Part shown: piece by piece, positions 1 through 6,763 of the stretch
Layout: each line of letters begins with the position of its first letter
How positions within the stretch are numbered: the stretch's first letter is position 1
The notes under the pieces: generated by a model
The model's database searches: none
What the model was told of the DNA's origin: nothing
What the model saw: only the letters and a program-made list of their open reading frames with translations
Source: Planctomycetaceae bacterium
GTDB taxonomy: Bacteria; Planctomycetota; Planctomycetia; Pirellulales; Thermoguttaceae
Direction of reading: 5' to 3'
DNA length: 6,907 nucleotides
Assembly: GCA_009783865.1 (NCBI GenBank)
Contig: WRCR01000218.1
Span: 1 to 6,907, forward strand
Program-made: the position numbers and the translations under genes

Positions 1-11
1 CGTATGCACAT
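1..11 (-). CDS. Possible start of a truncated downstream gene (edge of window)
   Basis: On the minus strand an ATG at 11-9 is preceded by AAGGA (complement of 20-24) at a spacing of 8 nt, which is a near-ideal Shine-Dalgarno arrangement. Only three codons (Met-Cys-Ile) lie inside the window, so the product cannot be named. It would start about 80 bp after the stop of the propeller gene on the same strand. I see no terminator between them, so co-transcription is possible. The call rests only on the ribosome-binding site and start codon. Confidence 0.3.
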
Positions 12-91
12 CGTATTTTTCCTTGTATGAGGGTTCAGCACTGACACTTCGATTCGTTTCCGCTCTTTTTCATTATTATTTTACATACCCT

Positions 92-2683
92 TCACGGTTG
101 AACCGGCACCGGCAAACTCCAAGTTCCGCCGCCCCAAGTTGTGACATAGAAGCGCGTTGGGTCGAGAGGATTTTCATAAACCTCTTCCACGGTTCGAAAA
201 TCAAAGCCGGAAATCCGTTTCCAATCCTGCGCCGTTGTGTTCTTACCCTTGTGAGATACAAATACACCGTTGCCGGTTGCAAGGTACAAAACGTTACTTT
301 TGCGTGAGTCGGTAAGTATGATAAAGGCATTGATGCGTTCATCGAAAATCTGCCGCCATGATTTACCGCTATCGGTACTAACAAATGCACCGCCGTTTCT
401 ATAAACCGGTATGTCGGCACCGTTAAAATCTTCCCTGTCTTTTTGATTTACTCTGCTCATCATAGACGCGGCATAGAGCGTACCGTTTGCATCTTTATCG
501 ACACTGAAAAGAGCCGTCGAAGTCGGACGGTTCAACGGTTTCCAGCCCTCAGTACTTTTACTCATATCAAGTTGATAGGTTGGTGTATCCAGCGAACCTA
601 TATTCCATGATGCTTCTGATGCGGTGTAAGTCGTTGTCATCAATGCAAACAACGTTTTATTGTCTTTTCCGAGAATCAGTTTAAGTGTCCCGATACCGCT
701 GCGTTCTATTTTTGTACTAACGATGCCGTACAATGTTCTCGAAACCGTACTGGTTTGCACGGCAATGCCGCTGTTCCACGGTTCCCACGTTATGCCGCTG
801 TCGGCGGATTTATGTATTCCCGCTCCCATTAACGATGCGTAAACCGTGTTTCGGTTAATGGGGTCAAAGACGATGCCTGTTGGAATGACGTTTGATAAGA
901 CCCTTGTCCAGTTTTTACCGCCGTCAGTGCTTCGCATCACATAACCCTTTCGTTGACAAGAACAGTCATCAAATTCCCGATTGTGAGCGGCTATGGTGTA
1001 AGGGAGACAAAGGCAACTTTCGTCCTTGCAGGGATTTCGCCAATCGCACGAACATTTCGGCGAAGTGAAGCCCCGTATGGAAGGATAACGCAACTGGTCC
1101 CGCTGCGTCGCCGGAAATGCCGCAAGGATTACGCCTTTGTTATGCGGGTCAAAAGCGATGGCGATACAATTTTGGTCTCCTATGGAATGGGTGCCGGTAG
1201 TCGTTTCATATAAACCCAGTGCTTGCGGTGATAAACTGCGCTGCGTCCATGATTTTCCCGCGTCGAAACTTTCAAATACGCCGGTGTCAGTCCAGCCCGC
1301 CAAATGATGCTGCTGCTTGAAGGGATTGATTGCCAGACACATTTGTCCGGCAGGTTCTATTCCCGTTGTCGTCCAGCGGGGTGTTTCATCGCCGCGCCGC
1401 AAACTGGGAATAACCTTATCGCCGTTATCGACACGGCGGCTTGCAAGTCCCCGCCAAGTTGTGCCGCCGTCTGTTGTTTCATAAGCATCGCAGGAACCCG
1501 CAGCGATAACATGATTCGGATTGGAAGCGGAAACGCTCAAGCCCTTGTTTGCGCCCGACCAACTGCCGACGCATCCTCGCCAAACATCTATCGGACCTAA
1601 ACTCGAAAATTGTAATCCCCGATTATGCCGGTTGACATCAAGAACCCAGTCCCAAGTTAAACCGTCGTTTGTTGTACGTACTAGCCCTGCTGCGTAATTG
1701 CCTTTGCCGCTGAAATAGACATAAACAGTATTGCCCGAAACGGCGACGTGTTGAAAACTTATGTTGGTCAACTCCGTTATTTTGCCGCCTCCATTGCTCC
1801 AAGCAGGAATGGGAGTAACAACGCCCGCATTCTTGAAAGTGCCGGTTATCGGCACAAGTGTCGTACCGAAATCCGTGGTCTTGATGATTTGCCGGGCATA
1901 ATCGGTGCTTCCTTCCACAACGGTGTTCATGTAGACAGTCAAAGTGTTTCCGCTTACCCAAAACGCACCGCTGGCGTTTCGCTGTGGCGTGTATGAAATT
2001 TGCTTGCCGTCAAGACCAACTTTATAAAAACCGTTGTTGCTGATGATGTGAAGTGCCTTATCAAAAAACACCATCTTTGCGTAACGATAGAGTGAGTGAT
2101 TGAGCGGCTCTTCAGAAGTGATATTACCGCCGGGCAGAGCGGCGAATTCCTGCCAGTTTTTGCCGGTGTCAGCGGTTGAGAATAGTTTGCCGTCAGCGGC
2201 CAACGCATAGATTATATTTTGATTAGCCGGATGCGCATAAACACACAAAAGGGAAGCAGTTGAACGGACTGCATCTCTTTTTATAACGGGTTCACCAATA
2301 TGAGGAGCGGTGATGACACCCGCTATATCCGCTTTTCGAGGGAAAAGATGTTCCCACGTTTTTCCTTTATCGTGTGAAACAAAGGACAATGCACCTGCGG
2401 CGGCATAAACGGTATTCTTGTCATGCGGAGTAAAGAACCAGCCGCCGGGACTTCCCCACAGATTGATGCTGTGAAAACTTTTTCCGCCGTCAACGGTGCC
2501 GAAGGCGGAAGTCATATCGCAAGTGATAAAATAATTGCCGGTGTCTTGGGGATTGATGGTCGGGTGATACAAACTGCCTCCGCCGCCCGAACCTACCGGA
2601 TAAGGCGCGTCTTGTGCTGCAACACCGCAGGCAATAGCAAAGAGAACGACAAAAAGAGCGACAAACCGCAAACCACCTAACAT
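92..2683 (-). CDS. Secreted Asp-box (BNR) repeat beta-propeller protein, function unknown
   Basis: Predicted 863-residue exported protein. The first 23 residues form a signal peptide: an Arg at 6, a hydrophobic core at 7-18, and VAA before Q24 as a likely signal peptidase I site. About ten Asp-box motifs (S/T-x-D-x-G-x-T/S-W) follow, near residues 63, 103, 170, 269 (degenerate), 337, 403, 472, 585, 626 and 769. Asp-boxes mark turns in beta-propeller blades of sialidases, sortilin/VPS10 proteins and GH74 xyloglucanases. The number and length suggest two tandem propellers. I recognise no catalytic signature, so enzyme and binding protein both remain possible. Residues 544-576 hold seven cysteines, an odd insertion before an Asp-box. 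An in-frame ATG at 2785 would add 34 residues and has its own good GAGGT site. The 2683 start was preferred because it puts the signal peptide at the N-terminus and has GAGGG 4 nt upstream. Transcription probably starts near 2858. Family call is solid; function is unknown. Confidence 0.85.
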   Translation of the reverse strand: MLGGLRFVALFVVLFAIACGVAAQDAPYPVGSGGGGSLYHPTINPQDTGNYFITCDMTSAFGTVDGGKSFHSINLWGSPGGWFFTPHDKNTVYAAAGALSFVSHDKGKTWEHLFPRKADIAGVITAPHIGEPVIKRDAVRSTASLLCVYAHPANQNIIYALAADGKLFSTADTGKNWQEFAALPGGNITSEEPLNHSLYRYAKMVFFDKALHIISNNGFYKVGLDGKQISYTPQRNASGAFWVSGNTLTVYMNTVVEGSTDYARQIIKTTDFGTTLVPITGTFKNAGVVTPIPAWSNGGGKITELTNISFQHVAVSGNTVYVYFSGKGNYAAGLVRTTNDGLTWDWVLDVNRHNRGLQFSSLGPIDVWRGCVGSWSGANKGLSVSASNPNHVIAAGSCDAYETTDGGTTWRGLASRRVDNGDKVIPSLRRGDETPRWTTTGIEPAGQMCLAINPFKQQHHLAGWTDTGVFESFDAGKSWTQRSLSPQALGLYETTTGTHSIGDQNCIAIAFDPHNKGVILAAFPATQRDQLRYPSIRGFTSPKCSCDWRNPCKDESCLCLPYTIAAHNREFDDCSCQRKGYVMRSTDGGKNWTRVLSNVIPTGIVFDPINRNTVYASLMGAGIHKSADSGITWEPWNSGIAVQTSTVSRTLYGIVSTKIERSGIGTLKLILGKDNKTLFALMTTTYTASEASWNIGSLDTPTYQLDMSKSTEGWKPLNRPTSTALFSVDKDANGTLYAASMMSRVNQKDREDFNGADIPVYRNGGAFVSTDSGKSWRQIFDERINAFIILTDSRKSNVLYLATGNGVFVSHKGKNTTAQDWKRISGFDFRTVEEVYENPLDPTRFYVTTWGGGTWSLPVPVQP

Positions 2684-2687
2684 AAAG

Positions 2688-2692
2688 CCCTC
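2688..2692 (-). promoter_or_regulatory. Ribosome-binding site for the propeller gene (preferred start)
   Basis: The minus strand reads GAGGG, then 4 nt, then the ATG at 2683. The spacing is slightly short. The alternative upstream ATG at 2785 has AGAGGT with about 6 nt spacing (complement of about 2792-2797), so the ribosome sites alone do not settle the start. The signal peptide immediately after the 2683 ATG does favour it. Confidence 0.5.
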
Positions 2693-2816
2693 AACCGAAA
2701 AATTTTTAACAAGCCAAACCCATAAAAAACAAGGCGCAAATGCCTGCCAACATTCTTTTTTTACCTGAACTACCTGATTTAACATTGTTTTACCTCTTTT
2801 AACATTTTTGCTTTAA

Positions 2817-2836
2817 GCGGGAACTAAAGTCCCCGC
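2817..2836. repeat. GC-rich palindrome, copy A
   Basis: GCGGGAACTAAAGTCCCCGC can fold as a hairpin. Five GC-rich pairs (GCGGG/CCCGC) are followed by one mismatch and three more pairs (ACT/AGT) around a tiny AA loop. It lies in the 5' leader of the propeller gene transcript. No T-tract follows on either strand, so it is not a standard terminator. It resembles copy B at 2932-2951. Confidence 0.5.
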
Positions 2837-2865
2837 CTCTTTAGTAATATCTTTAACCTGCACAA

Positions 2866-2893
2866 ATAATAACACATTTGAAAATGTCGGCAA
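2866..2893 (-). promoter_or_regulatory. Predicted sigma70-type promoter for the propeller gene
   Basis: On the minus strand a -35-like TTGCCG (complement of 2888-2893) is separated by 16 bp from TATTAT (complement of 2866-2871). TGT immediately precedes the -10 box, giving an extended -10 element. Transcription would begin near 2858, leaving a leader of about 175 nt to the preferred start, or about 73 nt to the alternative ATG at 2785. A 14-bp palindrome fills most of the spacer. Inferred from consensus only. Confidence 0.45.
2874..2887. promoter_or_regulatory. Operator-like palindrome inside the promoter spacer
   Basis: ACATTTGAAAATGT has perfect 6-bp inverted arms (ACATTT/AAATGT) around a 2-bp centre. 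It fits between the -35 and -10 boxes of the predicted minus-strand promoter, a classic location for a dimeric repressor or a distorting activator. No regulator gene lies in the window. AT-rich palindromes of this size can arise by chance. Confidence 0.35.
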
Positions 2894-2931
2894 TAGCAAA
2901 AAGTACCACTTGGAAGACGGCAGGCAAGAGT

Positions 2932-2951
2932 CGGGCGGCTTTAGCCCCCGC
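2932..2951. repeat. GC-rich palindrome, copy B
   Basis: CGGGCGGCTTTAGCCCCCGC can form about eight base pairs with one bulged C at 2936. Read on the opposite strand it begins GCGGGGGCTAAAGCC, resembling copy A, which begins GCGGGAACTAAAGTC. The copies are about 115 bp apart and lie on the two sides of the predicted minus-strand promoter. They look like members of a small dispersed palindromic repeat family. Confidence 0.45.
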
Positions 2952-2976
2952 AAAACAATCCGCCGATTTCAGGGTA

Positions 2977-3005
2977 TTGTTAATTCTGCATAGTTTGATT
3001 ATAAT
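2977..3005 (+). promoter_or_regulatory. Predicted sigma70-type promoter for the MurB-like gene
   Basis: TTGTTA (2977-2982) and a perfect TATAAT (3000-3005) are separated by exactly 17 bp. Transcription would start near 3012, giving a leader of about 33 nt before the ATG at 3045. This is the best consensus promoter in the window. It is divergent from the propeller-gene promoter about 85 bp to the left. Confidence 0.6.
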
Positions 3006-3044
3006 CTGCGAAAATATCCGTAAAGTCCGAGGCAATAGAAAATC

Positions 3045-3935
3045 ATGTTTCACTACGAAAAGTTCAGTTCTTTTGTGCGCCGTGATGTACCGCTGGCAAT
3101 GTACACCAGATTGCAGTTGGGCGGTACTGCGGAATTCTTCGCAGAACCCTCAACGGAAGACGAGTTGTTCACGCTGCTAAAACATTGCCGCTCGGAAAAT
3201 ACATTAGTACGAGTTATCGGTTCCGGTTCCAATGTACTCGTTTCAGAAGAAGGTGTTTCCGGCGTGGTATTATCTTTAGCGGCACCGGTTTTTTGCGGCA
3301 TTACCATTCAAGGACAAACCGCGACGGCCGGCGCAGGCGCGAAATTAGGTAGATTTATCACGGCGGCGGTTACGCAGGGACTTTCCGGCTTGGAAGAGTT
3401 TATCGGCATTCCGGGAACAGTCGGCGGAGCATTGAGGGGAAATACGAAAATCCACTGCGGCACCGACATTGGGCATTGGGTAGAAAGTATTACCGTTTCG
3501 GACTTTGACGGAAACAAAAACGTTTTATCGCGCTCATCTGTTTCTTTCGGAAATCAGACCGGCGGATTGGAAAATCAGTTGCTCTTGTCGGCGGCATTCC
3601 GTCTTGATAGAGAAGATGCAGTTTTGCTGTCCAAACGTATGCAGAAGAACTGGATAGTCCGCAAGGCGCATCAGCCGACGGGCGAAATGGCTTCGGCGTG
3701 TGCTTTCGTTAATCCTATTCCGGGCGGTGTTCTAGCGGCGGAACTAATCGAACAGAACGGCTTGAAAGGAATGAAAATCGGCGGCGTTTCGGTAAGCGAG
3801 CGCAACCCGTCTTTCATACTTGCCGAACCGGAAGCAACGGTTAACGATGTTTTGCGTTTGTTGAAACTCGTTCAGGAACAAGTCAGCAAACACTCGGAAA
3901 TTGAACTCGAAACGAGTATCGAATACTGGAAGTGA
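3045..3935 (+). CDS. murB: MurB-like UDP-N-acetylenolpyruvoylglucosamine reductase, probably with altered active site
   Basis: A 296-residue cytoplasmic flavoprotein-type protein. MurB normally uses NADPH and FAD to reduce UDP-GlcNAc-enolpyruvate to UDP-MurNAc in peptidoglycan synthesis. Visible family motifs are GSGSN at 59-63, GLSGLEEFIGIPGTVGGA at 112-129, and the C-terminal GLKG at 239-242. Length and the QP-to-FxNP layout fit short type II MurB. The catalytic Ser position (E. coli Ser229) is Cys219, a substitution I recall in some relatives. More oddly, the conserved FxYRxS motif reads FGNQTG (168-173), so Arg159 of E. coli corresponds to Gln171. The C-terminal LExE(V/I) reads LETSI, so Glu325 corresponds to Ser291. 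The FKNP Lys is Val222. Fold assignment is firm; classical MurB activity is doubtful. The start at 3045 has GAGG 12 nt upstream, a rather long spacing, and follows a strong promoter. The stop is 3 bp from the convergent cstA stop. Confidence 0.85.
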   Translation: MFHYEKFSSFVRRDVPLAMYTRLQLGGTAEFFAEPSTEDELFTLLKHCRSENTLVRVIGSGSNVLVSEEGVSGVVLSLAAPVFCGITIQGQTATAGAGAKLGRFITAAVTQGLSGLEEFIGIPGTVGGALRGNTKIHCGTDIGHWVESITVSDFDGNKNVLSRSSVSFGNQTGGLENQLLLSAAFRLDREDAVLLSKRMQKNWIVRKAHQPTGEMASACAFVNPIPGGVLAAELIEQNGLKGMKIGGVSVSERNPSFILAEPEATVNDVLRLLKLVQEQVSKHSEIELETSIEYWK

Positions 3936-3938
3936 TTA

Positions 3939-5774
3939 TTATTCGTCTGAATCCGTCGTTTTGTTTTTATCCAATTCCGACATCTTGCGGACAGCACGGT
4001 AGGACTCAATCACCAGCCAAACTGCCAGAAGCACAATAGAAGTACCGATGACGGTAAGCATTATTTGTCCTTTAGCAAGGAAACCGGTTTCCGGTGTTAG
4101 TATGTTGTAAAGCATTGCCCAAATCGGAATGATTATCATCACAACGGCTGGAAGAAGCAGATACCACGCCCGAACTCTCCGCCGAAACAGATACACCGTT
4201 CCAACCAACAGCGTCAGACCGGCAACAACTTGATTCCCCGCCCCGAAGAGAGGCCACAAAATCATACCGCCTGTTCCGTAAGCGGCATCAGCACTCGGTC
4301 TGCTAAGCACCAGCGCAATCGAAATCACCAGTCCGACTACTGTCGCAACATAGCGGTTTTTCAGCGGTGTACAGCGGATCATTCCGCCGAGTTCCTGCAA
4401 TATGTACCGCATTAAACGCAGTGCAATATCAATCGTTGTTGACGCGAAACAGGCAATCATAATCGCAATGATGCCCTGTCCAAAGCGCACCGGAACACCC
4501 AGCGCGTGAATGAAATTCGCACCGCCTTCAACGAAGGTCCCGACCTGTTCGCCGAGATTCATTTCTTTCCACGTTCTATCATAACGCAGATTCCAAGCGT
4601 CTTTTCCTTTGATGATTTCCGCTTTGGATTCTGTCATCGTTGCCGCTTTTGCCGACCTGTCATTGACGATACCGAGACCGATGCCGGCGGTGCAACTCAA
4701 AATCACGAGAACCGCAAGTGCCGCCTCAAGAAGCATACCGCCGTATCCGACTAAGGCAGCGTCTTTCATTGTGCCGACCTGCTTGCTGGTTGTACCGCTG
4801 CAAACGAGGGCATGAAAACCGCTCACCGCACCGCAAGCGATTGTGATTAACAAGAACGGCATCAGCGGCGGTGCGCCCGCCGCTTTCGCTTCAGAAAGAC
4901 GAAGTGCTGGTGCCGTTCCAATAATGTCCGTTTGACCGGTAAAACTAACAACGCACAAACCGACTGTGATAAGTGCGAGTGCGATGTAAAGTACCAAACT
5001 GTTAACATAGTCCCGCGGCTGAAGCAAAAGCCAAACCGGCAAGACCGATGCGAAAAAACAATAGAAGAGCAACGCCCAAATCCAAAGCATTGTAGGATTC
5101 ATTGACATGTGAACGCTTTCCGTCAAATCCGGCATGTAAAATGAAAATACAGGATAACTTGCAGATATTCCAATCGTTATTCCCAAAATTGCAATCGCAG
5201 CAAGCGAGGAAAACACCAGCGGAACGCCGTAGCGGTAAGTTAATGTGCCGAGTACAATCGCAAGCGGAATCGAAACAACGGACGGCATCACGGACTGCGG
5301 ATAATCAATGAAAGTTGTCGCAATTACGATACCGAAGACGGCAATAATAATCGCAAGAATAAAAGTGAGCAGTATTAAGAACAGCAGTTTCGCTGCCGGT
5401 GAAAACACTGTACCGGCAATATCGCCGATGGAACGTCCCTTATTCCGAAGTGAAAGAATGAGAGCAGTTAAATCGTGAACTGCCCCGATAAAAATGCTGC
5501 CGAAGACGACCCAAAGAAGAGCAGGCAGCCAGCCCCAGATTATTGCAATGGTGGGGCCCACAATCGGACCTGTACCAGCAATGGCGACGAAATGATGACC
5601 GAAAATAACATAGCGGTTTGTAGGAACGTAATCGAGTCCGTCGCGGAGTTCCACACTTGGTGTGACTTCGTTGTCTTGAATCTGAAAAATCTTGCGGGCA
5701 AGAAACTTCCCGTAAAGATTGTACGCAACGATAAAACCGAAGAACGAAGCGAGAGCGACAAAAAATGTTGACAT
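3939..5774 (-). CDS. cstA: CstA-family carbon-starvation membrane transporter
   Basis: A 611-residue, very hydrophobic inner-membrane protein of the CstA family, whose characterised members import peptides or pyruvate, often when preferred carbon is scarce. Family landmarks are NRYVIFGHHFVAIAGTGPIVGP-type sequence at 53-74, GAVHDLTALILSLRNKGRS at 97-115, SGFHALVCSGTTSKQV at 318-333, ASTTIDIALRLMRY at 444-457, and a GAGNQVVAGLTLL segment at 511-523. Many membrane segments are visible, with a hydrophilic loop around 371-410 and a charged cytoplasmic-type tail after 591. It is shorter than E. coli CstA (about 700 residues), though all main motifs are present and I see no frameshift. The substrate cannot be told from sequence. 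The ATG at 5774 lacks a recognisable Shine-Dalgarno site, but the protein start fits the family. It has its own predicted promoter at 5832-5860 and is separated from the upstream CPBP gene by a terminator. Confidence 0.93.
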   Translation of the reverse strand: MSTFFVALASFFGFIVAYNLYGKFLARKIFQIQDNEVTPSVELRDGLDYVPTNRYVIFGHHFVAIAGTGPIVGPTIAIIWGWLPALLWVVFGSIFIGAVHDLTALILSLRNKGRSIGDIAGTVFSPAAKLLFLILLTFILAIIIAVFGIVIATTFIDYPQSVMPSVVSIPLAIVLGTLTYRYGVPLVFSSLAAIAILGITIGISASYPVFSFYMPDLTESVHMSMNPTMLWIWALLFYCFFASVLPVWLLLQPRDYVNSLVLYIALALITVGLCVVSFTGQTDIIGTAPALRLSEAKAAGAPPLMPFLLITIACGAVSGFHALVCSGTTSKQVGTMKDAALVGYGGMLLEAALAVLVILSCTAGIGLGIVNDRSAKAATMTESKAEIIKGKDAWNLRYDRTWKEMNLGEQVGTFVEGGANFIHALGVPVRFGQGIIAIMIACFASTTIDIALRLMRYILQELGGMIRCTPLKNRYVATVVGLVISIALVLSRPSADAAYGTGGMILWPLFGAGNQVVAGLTLLVGTVYLFRRRVRAWYLLLPAVVMIIIPIWAMLYNILTPETGFLAKGQIMLTVIGTSIVLLAVWLVIESYRAVRKMSELDKNKTTDSDE

Positions 5775-5786
5775 CTAGGAAATAAC

Positions 5787-5841
5787 CGGGAAATAGAGGG
5801 TTAAAATACCTTCACTGTTAGACCTACCCTCATTTTACCCG
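5787..5841. promoter_or_regulatory. Inverted repeat overlapping the cstA promoter and leader
   Basis: The left arm, CGGG-AAATA-GAGGGT (5787-5801), and the right arm, ACCCTC-ATTTTA-CCCG (5826-5841), are inverted copies. They have 6-bp and 4-bp perfect blocks flanking an AT-rich centre, and a 24-bp gap separates the arms. The right arm contains the predicted -10 box of cstA and the left arm lies in the leader, about 40 bp away centre to centre. This suits a regulator binding two sites, or a leader hairpin. Function is inferred. Confidence 0.45.
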
Positions 5842-5860
5842 AAAATAAAAAGGTTAGCAA
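5832..5860 (-). promoter_or_regulatory. Predicted sigma70-type promoter for cstA
   Basis: The minus strand has TTGCTA (complement of 5855-5860), a 17-bp spacer, then TAAAAT (complement of 5832-5837). Transcription would start near 5825, about 50 nt before the ATG at 5774. The promoter lies immediately after the terminator of the upstream gene, which supports independent transcription of cstA. Confidence 0.55.
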
Positions 5861-5864
5861 GAGG

Positions 5865-5892
5865 AAAAAGTGTCGCATTGCTTGCGCAACAC
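5865..5892 (-). terminator. Rho-independent terminator of the CPBP gene
   Basis: On the minus strand GTGTTGCG and TGCGACAC pair as an 8-bp stem (two G-T wobbles) around a 7-nt loop, followed directly by TTTTT. It begins 8 nt after the CPBP stop codon. No T-tract follows on the plus strand, so it works in one direction only. Confidence 0.7.
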
Positions 5893-5900
5893 CGCTCTGA

Positions 5901-6752
5901 TTAACCGAAGACAAGCAGTATCATAAGGTTGAATCCGTTAAAAAATGCGTGTAAAAATACCGGCGGAGCAAGCCGACGCGTCTTGTAAAACAAGTATCCA
6001 AGTACCAGCGAAAAGAAAAACAACGGAATCGGGTCGGTCGCCGCATTCGGCAGCAATGCCTTCGCTGTTATGTGTATCAGCATCACTGCCGGCATAACAA
6101 AGACCGCCCAGCGTGCTGCCGTTTCAATATCGGACAACAAGTGTTTGTCGTCCCAGCCGAGGTCTCTTGCATCGGTCTTGCGGACAACAACAAGATAAGC
6201 GATTCCCGCTATTAAAAACAGAACGCCGCCTATCATCGCCCCAAGCATCATCGCCTGCAATGCTTCCAGCGTCATTTCTTTCGGCGGCAAACCGTGCAGA
6301 GCAGCAAAGAGCAGCGAGGTTATAAAAATTGATAATGCCGCACTTATGCTGTTGTACCAGCCGCCGTATTTATCAGTATTTATAATACTGCTCTGCAAAA
6401 CCAAGCGGAACAAAAATTCCTCGACAATCGGAGTTGTTATCACGCCGACGAGCAAAGCAATCAATAGAACGGCGGGATTCGATCTGCCTTGCTGAATCAA
6501 CTGCGTCAGCGGATGTTCCGCAGTGGTTTCTTTTTTTTCAATTTTATGAACGAGGCGGGGCTGCCCGCCGTCTTTTTCAATTTTGATAACGAGAGGAGAA
6601 TGCCCCCGGTTATCAGCCATGCTGTCAATAACAACTGCACAAGCCATCGTTACTACAACACAAACGAAAGTCAGCACATTGTAGAGAAAAAACAGAAGCA
6701 GAAAATCAAGTAAATTCCATTTTACGAAACGGTCGGGTTGTTGTGATGACAT
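5901..6752 (-). CDS. CPBP-family intramembrane metalloprotease (Rce1/Abi-like) with an insertion
   Basis: A 283-residue polytopic membrane protein. All expected CPBP motifs are present: EEFLFR with E111, E112 and R116; FAALH with H153; and HAFFN with H268 and N272. In characterised Rce1 and Abi homologues these Glu, His and Asn residues form the active site of a membrane protease or CAAX-processing enzyme. Probable membrane segments lie near 17-42, 94-110, 135-152, 165-190, 213-235, 242-257 and 264-281. A charged loop at about 45-93 contains an imperfect internal repeat (LVIKIEK and LVHKIEK). The distance from H153 to H268 (115 residues) is long for the family, because a block at about 157-238 including DARDLGW separates the motifs. 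The substrate is unknown. The ATG at 6752 follows an in-frame stop and has no clear Shine-Dalgarno site, so this start is the only reasonable ATG. The gene is ended by its own terminator. Confidence 0.88.
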   Translation of the reverse strand: MSSQQPDRFVKWNLLDFLLLFFLYNVLTFVCVVVTMACAVVIDSMADNRGHSPLVIKIEKDGGQPRLVHKIEKKETTAEHPLTQLIQQGRSNPAVLLIALLVGVITTPIVEEFLFRLVLQSSIINTDKYGGWYNSISAALSIFITSLLFAALHGLPPKEMTLEALQAMMLGAMIGGVLFLIAGIAYLVVVRKTDARDLGWDDKHLLSDIETAARWAVFVMPAVMLIHITAKALLPNAATDPIPLFFFSLVLGYLFYKTRRLAPPVFLHAFFNGFNLMILLVFG

Positions 6753-6763
6753 ATTTTTATAAA

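Noticed and set aside
953..1600. Plus-strand open frames of 86 and 98 residues inside the propeller gene
   Set aside because: They are antisense shadows of the strongly supported minus-strand gene, which has regular Asp-boxes throughout this region.
2614..2683. Lipoprotein signal (Cys19 in the signal peptide of the propeller protein)
   Set aside because: The residues before the Cys (F-A-I-A-C) fit a lipobox poorly, and a good VAA cleavage site follows four residues later.
2853..3180. Small open frames on both strands in the divergent intergenic region (66 residues minus, 100 residues plus)
   Set aside because: Neither has a good ribosome site or recognisable motif. They overlap the promoters, palindromes and the beginning of the MurB-like gene.
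3905..3968. Possible terminator for the MurB-like gene (small stem ACTCG/CGAGT and a T-rich run near 3958-3968)
   Set aside because: The stem lies inside the coding sequence and is about 40 bp from the T-rich run. There is no stem directly before it, so it does not match a rho-independent terminator.
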